Assembly: GCA_009760885.1 (NCBI GenBank)
Contig: CM019693.1
Coordinates: 2,298,300 to 2,362,299, forward strand
DNA length: 64,000 bases
DNA from: Achatina immaculata
Lineage: Eukaryota > Mollusca > Gastropoda > Stylommatophora > Achatinidae
Direction of reading: 5' to 3'
Part shown: piece after piece, positions 55,437-64,000 of the stretch
Position numbering within the stretch: position 1 is the first letter of the stretch
Layout of the letters: the number at the start of each line of letters is the position of its first letter
Made by a program: the position numbers and the translations under genes
The notes under the pieces: generated by a model
Told to the model about the DNA's origin: nothing
The model's input: the letters and a program-made list of their open reading frames with translations, nothing else
Database searches by the model: none

Positions 55437-55520
55437 CAGAATGTAAGACGGGCCTGCGTGCCCAATTCTTTACCCTTGAAAAATAAAGATTATTCATTCA
55501 TTCATTCATTCATTCATTCT
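55437..55520 (+). repeat. Repeat G copy with (ATTC)n tail
   Basis: AGACGGGCCTGCGTGCCCAA..CCCTTGAAAAATAAAGATTA then ATTCATTC. It splits the TTC tract in two, so it either inserted in it or the tract grew at both sides. Confidence 0.75.
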
Positions 55521-55666
55521 TCCTCTTCTTCTTCTTCTTTCTTCTTCTTCTTCTTACTTCTTCCTCTTCTTCTTCTTCTTCTTTCTTCTCTTCTTCTTAC
55601 TTCTTCTTCTTCTTCTTCTTCTTACTTCTTCCTCTTCTTCTTCTTTCTTCTTCTTCTTCTTCTTCT

Positions 55667-55698
<32 letters not shown>

Positions 55699-55798
55699 TT
55701 CTTCTTCTTACTTCTTCCTCTTCTTCTTACTTCTTCCTCTTCTTCTTACTTCTTCCTCTTCTTCTTCTACTTCTTCCTTCTTCTTCTTCTTCTTCTTA

Positions 55799-55829
<31 letters not shown>

Positions 55830-55985
55830 TTTTTCTTCTTCTTCTTCTTCTTCTTTTCTTCTTCTTCTTTTTCTTCCTCTTCTTCTTCTACTTCTTCCTC
55901 TTCTTCTTCTTCTTTTTCTTCCTCTTCTTCTTCTTTTTCTTCTTCCTCTTCTTCTTACTTCTTCTTCTTCTTACTTCTTCTTTTT
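55520..55985. repeat. (TTC)n tract, second part
   Basis: A continuous pyrimidine-rich (TTC)n with recurring TTACTTCTTCC interruptions about every 20-60 bp. Confidence 0.96.
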
Positions 55986-55994
55986 ATTCAATCT

Positions 55995-56345
55995 CCCTGG
56001 AGCTGCGAGCTGGTGCTCTTTGTAGCTTCTTCGGTGAAGATGTTATGGGGCACAGCACCGTGTCGGTTTGGGAGAGTTATGGCGGCTATTTTTTTTTTTT
56101 TTTGGATCAGCCCTTTGGGTGGAACTAAAAAACAAGAGGTGTACAATAACTTCTTTAGCAGACTCCACCACCATGAGGACTATGGCGATCCCTGGCTCGT
56201 TAGCCAGGCTAGGCCTATTAATCGGGGTTACCAACGGAGAGATGGGACAGGGTCTTGGTCGTCTATGGTTCCCCAGCCTTGACGTTAGCATGTCAGCTGT
56301 GAGTTGGTGGTTGCCACATGAGACAGCATCTTCAAGCCTTGTGTA
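55995..56345 (+). repeat. R370, copy 5
   Basis: CTGGAGCTGCGAGCTGGTGC..GTGTCGGTTTGGGAGAGTTA..GACTCCACCACCATGAGGAC..GAGATGGGACAGGGTCTTGG..CATGAGACAGCATCTTCAAG. Its left end touches the (TTC)n tract. Confidence 0.78.
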
Positions 56346-57829
56346 TAAAATCATCGCATTATTTTTATAACTGAGATTGAAGCGAATCGCTGATACAAGG
56401 CTACAACTCAAGGGCAACAATCGTTCGTAAAGTTGAAATATACGTGTTCGAGCACGGCCTGTTTCCCTTATTCTGACCTAATTGTGTGTGTGGAGTGAAT
56501 ATATGTGTGTGTGTGTGTGCGTGTGTGTTCTTTGTTTTGTGTGAGTAGTGTTTCTTGTATGTATGTGTGTGGTGTTTGATTTGTGATGTTTATTGTGTGA
56601 GTCTGTGTGCGTCGGTGCGTGTGTGTGTGTGTGTAGCACGAACTGTAGCAGTATGGGGAGACAACTGTTGTTTTTTCTCTACAGAAAGGGCATTTCTCGC
56701 CTTATGAGGCTTTATTGTGAACGAGAAGGTCACGTGGACTGAGAATCCCGTGACTGAGAATTGTGGGAGAAAGCCTGAGCGATTTTGAGTCTTCGTCTGA
56801 ATGTGATCCGGTGTGGACGGTTTGTGTGATGTCTCTGTGGAACATATGGACGTTATATATTTGTAGTATGAATGGACTCACCACATGGCAGGGGTAACCT
56901 GCCGGCAGTCGGGTTATTGTCATCCTCATCAGCATCATCATCATTTCCATGAATAAAATCCTCATGTCAAGTCTATCCAGGACAAGCTTGATGTCTGTAC
57001 CAGTTGGTTACTAACACGAGGTTTTGTACGAACCTGGAAAAGAAGCACGGCTGGAGACAGTGTTTAAGCTAATCCAGAAAAGATGAATGCACAATGTGGT
57101 ATCCATGCGCCAAAAGGCATCACAACGACACGACACGGCCCGGCTTAACAAGTGCCCGCCCCTTTCACTAGCCCAGTCCCCATACGTCTTCAACACACAC
57201 ACGGACAAACAGGGTGCTCTCTGGTTTCATTGTTCATTGACATTTCTGGAAGAAAACAGTTGCGTGAATCTCAAACATATATATATATATATATATATTA
57301 GAATTGGTATGTAAAATACTGGTGTGTAAAATAGGTAGTTAATCTATTTCTTGTAATCTCCTCTGTATAATAAACTGAATCGCTACTGTCTTCAGACAAT
57401 AAATTGTCCTCTGTACCATCAAAAGTACTGCTATTTTACATTTGTTACACTGTTTTAAAGTCGCACTGACCTAGCCACTGCACAGTACAGAAACAATGGT
57501 CAAGGCGAAACAATGTGTGATACAGTGGACGGCAGGAAGGGATGGGGCTAGAAATTTTTTTTTAACCGCTACAGTTATACCTGTCTTTCACTTTGCATGA
57601 AGTACTTTTCGAAATACTGGTTTTATTAACACAACATTCGGTGCTTTGTACTTTTTTTTTTTAAGGCAAAAAAATTAACGCACCTTACAAACATGGGCGG
57701 GAATTCAAATATTCGTGTGAAATTTTTCTGACCTTATTTGCTGCAAGATTTACTTCCTACAAAATATCTCACATGTTGTACCAAAGTCAAATCTGGCTGA
57801 TTCCACTCCATGAAAAAAATGAGCACGAT
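56346..57829. other. No gene seen
   Basis: TG-rich stretch at 56480-56640, (TA)n at 57278-57299, and T-runs near 57550 and 57650. Short ORFs have no recognisable motif. Confidence 0.4.
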
Positions 57830-57839
57830 CTTCAACCCA

Positions 57840-58257
57840 TCATCATCATCATCATCAGGTGCCGTGCCGACTGGCGTTGGCTATTATGCTTCTCCAGAGT
57901 ACACGATCCTTCATGCAGGCCATCAGTTCAGTTGGTGATCTCCTCTCACACCATCCCGTCAGACTGTCCAGTATCATTTCTCTTGGTCTTCCTCTTGATC
58001 TTCTTCCTTCTATTTTTCCTGTTGTTATAATATTTTCAATGCCCCCTCTTCTCATTGCATGTCCTATGAAAGTACATTGTCTCTCTCTTATCTTTCTGAC
58101 AAGGTTTTTTTGTCTCCCCAGCTCTTCTCATACATTCTTCATTAGTTATTTTTGCTGTCCAGGGGATTCGCAACATTCTTCTAATAAACCACATTTCTGC
58201 TGCTTCCAACGATTTTTGTGCAGACTTGCTTATTGTCAATGATTCACTTCCATATAA
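57840..58257 (-). mobile_element. LINE family C, 3' fragment with TSD
   Basis: Minus strand: SAQKSLEAAEMWFIRRMLRI through RSIIANASRHGT-stop, (GAT)n tail at 57840-57858. Flanked by CTTCAACCCA (57830-57839) and CTTGAACCCA (58258-58267), 9 of 10 identical. Confidence 0.9.
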
Positions 58258-58267
58258 CTTGAACCCA

Positions 58268-58529
58268 CTGGCCCGTATACCCCCGCAGCCGATTTCGCTG
58301 ATTGCCTTTCGCTAAGTTTTTTACAATCTAAACCGGTTACGGTAACCTAAGACTTCCAAAACGTTCGGGTTTTCTCTTTTTTTTCTTGGGTAATTTACCG
58401 GTATTTACCGGTTCAGCGCGATCACTGCAAGTAGGACTGTCACGTTTTTGCTTCCTTCCAGGTGTGTCATACAGAATCGTTAAGCTTGACGGAGCGGACG
58501 TTTAGAGCTGGGTACTACTCAATATTAAA
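58268..58529. other. No feature seen
   Basis: Spacer between LINE C and LINE A; nothing recognised. Confidence 0.4.
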
Positions 58530-61500
58530 AGCATTGCTGGGTTACATTCCAGTAAGTGATAGAATCCTCACATTCAGACTTAAGGGCACTCCTAGAATTG
58601 TAACAATCATCCAGATATACGCACCTACACCAGCAGCAGAAGAAGAGGAAGTAGAAGACTTTTATAACACACTGCAAACGACAGTAGACCAGGTACGGAA
58701 AAATGGTATTGGATTAATAATGGGGGATTTTAATGCAAAGATTGGTACAGAAAGAGCAAAAGATGAAGGACATGTTGTAGGGAAATTTAGCATAGGACAT
58801 AGAAATGAGGCAGATGACCATCTAATGGCGTTTTGCATGGAAAATGAGCTCATGATTGCTAACACACTTTTTAAACAACATCCAAGAAGACTTTACACAT
58901 GGACATCACCTGATTGGAAAACCAAAATAAAATAGATTACATTTTAGTGCAAAGAAGGTGGAGATCAAGTATAACATCATCAAAAACTTTACCAGGTGCT
59001 GATTGTGACACGGACCATGAGTTATTACTAGCAGACATGAAGATAAAGATAAAAAAGACAGTTGCAGGTTAAAGACCACTCCGCTTTGATCTTACAAAAA
59101 TACCTGAACAATATGGTATATAAGTGAAGAACTTTTTCGAAATCCTGATGGCTGTATAGGAGGAGATGACACCAGATGATTTGGCTACACAGGCCAGAGA
59201 TATCTTAATAAAAACAGCTAAAGACATGGTTCCAGTAAAGAAAACACAAAAGAATGGATGGATTACAGCAGGCACACTAGAACTGATAAAACAACGTAGA
59301 GAAATGAAGACGCAATGGAAAGTGACAAACAGCAACAAGGAGGAATATAAATCTTTAACAAAAGAAGTACCGAGAAACATAAGAAAAGACAAAAAAACAA
59401 TACATACAAGATTGTTGTGAAAGAATAGAAGGACATCAGAAGTGTGGAAGAGATAATGAACTGTTTAAAGAAATGAAGATACCGACGAGAATTGTCACAC
59501 CTAAGCTAAATGTAATTTGTGACAAGATGGGGAATACCTTGACAGAGACAGAGGAAATTCTAGAAAGATGGAAGGCATATTGCAGAGGAATGTATGAAAC
59601 AACTGATTGTGAAAGCAGAAATCAACAGTGTGAATTATTATTGGAGGAAAGAGAATCCGAACCAAAAATAGAAGAAGTTTTATGGGCAATAAAGAATCTG
59701 AAAAATGGTAAATCACCAGGATATGATGAGATAACAGCTGAATTTATTAAAGCAGGAGGAACGGAATGTGCAACATTCTATCATGCACTATGTAAAAAGA
59801 TATGACATTCAGGTATGTGGCCAAAAGAATGACGATCACATAGGGCTCGCAAGGTAGTTCGCCAAGTTTTCCTGTCTTCGGCGAGTCTTTCAACCTCATC
59901 AAGGAATTTTATGCCTGTTAATGTGGCCTCTTTTAACAATGTCCTCTTCAGAGTTTCACGCGGTCTGCCTCTTTTTCTTTGGCCTGTTGTGTTCCACTTG
60001 ATAGCTTGTTTTGTGATTCTCTGATCGTTTCTTCTCATCATATGACCAACATATGTCCATCTCCTTTTCCTGATCACCCATGAGATTGGTTGTTGTTCAG
60101 TCATCTATCCTATCTCTGAATTGTTCTTGAATTTGTTCCACTTGATGCAGGAATATTTTCCTTAGGCATTTGTTTTCAAAAGAGTCTAATTTCTTTTCTA
60201 TTTCTTTAGTTGTTTTCAATTTTTTACATGCATAAATGAGGGTGGATATTACATTTGAATTGAATAGTCTTAACTGGTTTTTGTGCTTATAACTTTTGAA
60301 TGCAATATGTTCTCAAGATTCTTGAAGATCGATGCTGCTTTTGCAATTTTAATTCTAACTTCCTTTCTGGTGTCACAATCCTGGTCTATGCAGCTGCCAA
60401 GGTATGCAAATCGATTGACTTGTTCAATATCTGTCTCTTCTATGTGTATTTTTCCATTTTGATTAATGGGAATTTTCATTATTTTTGTTTTGTTCTTGTT
60501 AATTTCAAGTCCTTTTTTGCTAGCCAATGGAGACAGGCTATCTGTTTTTTCTTGCATGGAATTCACATTGTTACTGATAATAGTTATGTCATCGGTAAAA
60601 TCAAGATCTTCTAGTTGGGTCCCATGTACCCAATCAATACCTGTGTTACCTGTGCAGCATTTTTTCATTATGAAATCTACTGTAATTCCAAAAATCAAAG
60701 GAGACAGTATACAACCTTGTTTCACACCTGTTTCAATCTGAAACCATTCACTCATCCCTTCTTCTGTCTTGACTATATTCATACCACTGCCAAAAAAGGG
60801 TAATCTGATATTATGCACAAATTACAGAACTGTTGCACTGATTAGTCATACCAGTAAAATTCTGTTAAATATCATAATGGGCAGACTTCATAAGAAAATA
60901 GAAGAAGAAGTCAATATGGTCAAAGCTGGTTTCAGGCAAGAAAGAGGATCAAGAGATCATATATTCAATATAAGATTAATAATAGAGAAATGCAGAGAGT
61001 TTAATGTGAATCTATATTTAGCATTTATAGACTACTCAAAGGCATTTGATTGTGTACAACACCAGAAACTTTGGGAAATAATGGAAAAAATGGGATTTCC
61101 AACACATTTGATACAATTAACATCACTGCTGTATCTAGACCAACAAGCGGCAGTAAGAATAAATGGTGAAACAACAACTTGATTTCACATAAAACAAGGG
61201 GTCGTCAGGGGTGCATATACTTATTTAACTTGTATACTGAAAAATATAATGAGGAATCTAAGAGAAGATGTAGATAAAGAATATTGTAATGACATAATAA
61301 TTGGAGGTTATGAAATACCAGAGATTAGATATGCTGATGACACAGTATTACTGTCCACAACACAAAAAGGAATGGAAAAACTAATTATGTCAGTCTGTAA
61401 GAACAGCGAAGAGCAAAATCTTTATCTTAATGCTAAGAAAACTAAATTGATGACAACTGACAATACAAACAAGGCAGCTGATATATGTATCAATGAGGAA

Positions 61501-62105
61501 AAATTTGAAGTGGAGAGTTTTGAATATCTTGGATCACTGCTGACTAATAATGGAGATACAATTGGGGGGGGGGGGGGTTAAAAGGAGGACATCTATCACT
61601 CTTCAGAAAATAGAACAACTAAAGAATCTGTGGAGAGGAACTACAGAACTACAAAAATAAGATTTTTAAGGGCATGCATCTTTCCCATCGCAACATATGT
61701 CTGTGAGACCTGGACACTTAACAAAACAGTTGAGAAGCATACACATGCCTTTATGTAAATGCTACAGAAGAGTTCTTCAAATATCATGGACATAAAAAAA
61801 CGAACAAATATATCCATACTACAAGAACTTAATATTGAAGAAGGCTGGCTAGTAAAGAGGATTAAAGAGAGAGAACTTAAATATTTTGGACACATTAAAC
61901 GTCATGATAATCTATAGAAAACCGTCTTGGAAGGGTACATAATGGGGAAAAGAAAGAGAAGAAGACCAAAGTGAAGATGGCTGCAAGACATCGTTGATGA
62001 TCTGCAAATGGATGCATCAGCAGCAGGCCATCTTGCTCAAAGCCGAGAGTCCTACAGGAGTGCTGTTAGGGAGGCAAAGTTCCGCAAGTGACATGCAAAT
62101 AAATG
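58530..62105 (+). mobile_element. LINE family A, near-complete copy
   Basis: Starts inside an APE-type endonuclease: LGYIPVSDRILTFRLKGTPR, QIYAPT, GLIMGDFNAKIG (58710-58745), LYTWTSPDW, then IDYILV and GADCDTDHELLLADM. A linker follows, then RT: LKNGKSPGYDEITAEFIKAG, NYRTVALISHTSKI, GFRQERGSRDHIFNIR, AFIDYSKAFDCV, the YADDTVLLST motif at 61329 and YLGSLLTNNGD. It ends with the LKYFGHIKRHDNL segment and a stop, then TGAATGA. Length about 2.6 kb without the nested insert. RT of this type copies its own RNA at a nick. Truncated at the 5' end and broken by stops, frameshifts and a G13 run at 61565. Confidence 0.92.
59834..60772 (-). mobile_element. LINE family B fragment inside LINE A
   Basis: Minus strand: SEWFQIETGVKQGCILSPLI, GTQLEDLDFTDDITIISNNV (the catalytic YADD is FTDD), QVNRFAYLGSCIDQDCDTRK, then KRRWTYVGHMMRRNDQRITK to LRALCD. 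Unlike other copies it lacks the final CCTTCCCGTGCCG and tail, and is also cut at the 5' end. Confidence 0.88.
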
Positions 62106-62838
62106 AATGACTGCTCGGTATTTTTCAGAAACTGAGTATTTCGAGAACGCCTTTAGTGAGCACTCATAAAACCGATTTCGAGAACCGTTTCCTCGGGTTA
62201 TTGCCCTTAGAAAAATGTGAAAAGTAGAAACAAAATATATAGGAACAGCTTTATTCGTTAAGGAGCATACAGCTGTAACGTTTCGATTTACACCTTAATA
62301 GTATAAAGACATACAGGACAAAGAAGGAAGGGAAAAAGATCAAATATAAATTCACATGAATGATACACAATAAATAAGAATGGGGAAAAAGTAGGAAAAA
62401 AGGAGCATTTAGCTATGATTTGCAAGACGCTGCGTCCGAGAGTGTGGGTTGTGGAGTTTTGTGAATGTTTGAATGAAGATTTTTGGGGTAGGATAGGATG
62501 GTAGTAAAAAGAGGGGCTAGAAAAAAGCGGAAAGAAAGGAGGGGGGGGGGTATAATGGTAAACAGGGCAAGGAAAGGATGGATGGGTGGGTGGAATAGAT
62601 GAATGTGGTTGGGGTAGATGGTTTGCAATCTAATACCGTCATGTTTCTGGAATATAAGTTACAGATGAGGAATAGCAGAAAAGGAAACTGGCAAATTATC
62701 CTCATTCCACACAACCTGCCTCAGAAAGATTTTAAATATTTGCTTCCAACAGACAATAAATAATAAAGACCTACGTGCCTAATGTGAACTAGAAGATACG
62801 CATGCTATAATAGCAACAACAACAACAACAACAACAAA
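62106..62838. other. Spacer with repeat G remnant and (CAA)n
   Basis: A G9 run at about 62541. AATAATAAAGACCTACGTGC at 62759-62778 resembles repeat G. (CAA)n at 62813-62838. Confidence 0.45.
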
Positions 62839-62839
62839 A

Positions 62840-63115
62840 ACTGCTGGAAATGGATTGGTCGTGTGCTCAGAAGACGCACCAAAACATGGCTAAAACAGCT
62901 TTGAGATGGACACCCGAGAAAGAGAGGACGACCCAAGGCTACCTAGCGGAGAACTGTAGAGGCTGAAAAGAGTAGCATGCAAGCACAGCTGGTACACGGT
63001 ACAAAGGCTGGCCGTGGACCATGAGAGGTGGAGAGAGTTTGTTGCTGCTCTGCACAGGGCGCACTGGGAAGTGATTGCTTAGCCGATTGCCGACCAAGGA
63101 CATGGATGGATGATG
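62840..63115 (+). mobile_element. LINE family F, 3' fragment
   Basis: Reads (with frameshifts) NCWKWIGRVLRRRTKTWLK, RWTPEKERGRPKA-like, RRTVEAEKSS and GPWEVERVC..LHRAHWEVIA, the RTE-type C-terminal pattern W.GH.LRR..GRPK.TWRRTVE, ending in GGATGGATGATGATTGATA. Confidence 0.7.
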
Positions 63116-63199
63116 ATTGATATATTTAGTTTGGTGTTATGGGACAGGATTTTTTAAAATTTGCAACAAGTTTCTAAGAGCGAAATAAGTGTTATTTCC

Positions 63200-63500
63200 T
63201 GCTTCTATCCTAGCTATAATTTCATCTCTCGCAATGTTTGTAACTATTGAATAACACCCCCAGATATTTATAAGAATTTGTTCTTTTACTCCTTATACCT
63301 TTTGTTTGAATCTGACTGTCTTGTTTTTCATTTCTTGTCCTTGCTATTCTCATGTATTCCGTTTTCTCATAATTTATCTTTAACTCCACTTTTTTTCTGC
63401 TTGTTCTTGTAGATGTTTGAAGACTTCTGTGGTCTCTTGCAAAGTTTCTCCTGCGATATCTATATCGTTTGTACATCGTAATATTTTAGTTCCATCATTT
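63200..63500 (-). mobile_element. LINE reverse transcriptase fragment, unassigned family
   Basis: Minus strand gives ILRCTNDIDIAGETLQETTE (63480-63420), then KVELKINYEKTEYMRI and NSYKYLGVLFN, the region just after the YADD box. It includes a frameshift near 63410. Confidence 0.7.
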
Positions 63501-63764
63501 TTAAAATTTTTATTCTTTATTTATTGTTCTTATAATTTTTTGTCTATGACCTGATTTTGGTCGATGAAAACTCCACCTGACATTTCAGTTCAAGGACATG
63601 CGACACACCTAGTGATTGCCTCCTGAGTCAGTATCTGGTTTTTTTTTTTTCATTAAATCTCATGAAATATTTATTTCTCTTCTTCTTGGTCAAGTCGACA
63701 GTGCGCTTTTTTTCCTCTCTTGGCTAGTCGGTACATTTTTTTTTTATGAGAACCATTACTAACA

Positions 63765-63960
63765 AGCTTGGGGGGGGGGGGGGAGTTGGAGGACATAACA
63801 TCAATAACCTGAGATACGCTGACAACAGATAGCAGACAATGAAAAAGATCTACAAGAACAATTAGATATAGTAGTGACAGAACGTGAATACACAGAACTG
63901 TAAATGAACAATAAGAGAACAGAAACAATGGCCGTGCCCAGAAAGAAGTCCGTACCAGGA
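63765..63960 (+). mobile_element. LINE family C-like RT fragment
   Basis: INNLRYADN (63800-63830), then ADNEKDLQEQLDIVVTERE and NKRTETMAVPRK in the same order as family C but only moderately similar. Confidence 0.65.
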
Positions 63961-63972
63961 TCTTCTTATTCT

Positions 63973-64000
63973 TATCTTATATCCTTCCCGTGCCGTTAAA
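63973..64000 (-). mobile_element. LINE family B 3' end, runs off the window
   Basis: CTTATCTTATATCCTTCCCG followed by TGCCGTTAAA, identical to the 3' end and tail of the other minus-strand family B copies. Confidence 0.85.

Noticed and set aside
55458..56282. 274-codon Ser/Phe/Leu ORF that looks membrane-like
   Set aside because: Translation of a (TTC)n tract running into R370.
58462..58935. Host endonuclease/craniofacial development protein 2-like gene
   Set aside because: The frame is the APE-type endonuclease of LINE A, followed by its RT; such annotations in databases are usually retrotransposons.

Overview
This is eukaryotic, animal-type genomic DNA: split exons with GT-AG junctions, several families of APE-type non-LTR retrotransposons (LINEs), tRNA-derived SINEs, mariner and hAT DNA transposons, and a very high load of micro- and minisatellites. 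Nothing bacterial or viral was recognised. The LINE C-terminal motifs and the NB-ARC/TPR gene resemble what is common in molluscs, so a mollusc (perhaps a gastropod) is my best guess. That is an inference, not a demonstration.

One host gene could be assembled. On the minus strand, seven exons between 17657 and 638 join with matching splice phases into an ORF of 547 codons plus stop. The predicted protein has a P-loop, the rest of an NB-ARC (STAND) NTPase module, a helical linker and TPR-like helices. Its introns are packed with LINEs, a mariner, SINEs and minisatellites.

The rest, roughly 18-64 kb, looks like a transposon graveyard with no other convincing host exon. LINE family A ends in C-terminal motif LKYFGHIKRHDNLEK and has a (TGAA/TGAC)n tail; its near-complete copy is at 58.5-62.1 kb. 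Family B (KRRWTYVGHVMRRND) has an (AAGATAT)n tail. Family C (MWFIRRMLRIPWTAKITNEE) has a (GAT)n tail. Families D, E and F are seen as short 3' pieces. SINE1 has a tRNA-like head, and SINE2 has a B-box-like head with a pyrimidine-rich body. Two further unnamed dispersed repeats are called R370 and P here. Insertions are often nested two or three deep, and target-site duplications (TSDs) can be read directly for several.

The most unusual aspect is tandem repetition. More than a dozen minisatellites with periods of 16-65 bp lie in the window, mostly between 25 and 49 kb. At least three are internal expansions of dispersed repeats: a SINE2 copy holding about 36 units of about 45 bp, and two R370 copies. 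All long ORFs inside these arrays are artefacts of repeats lacking stop codons.
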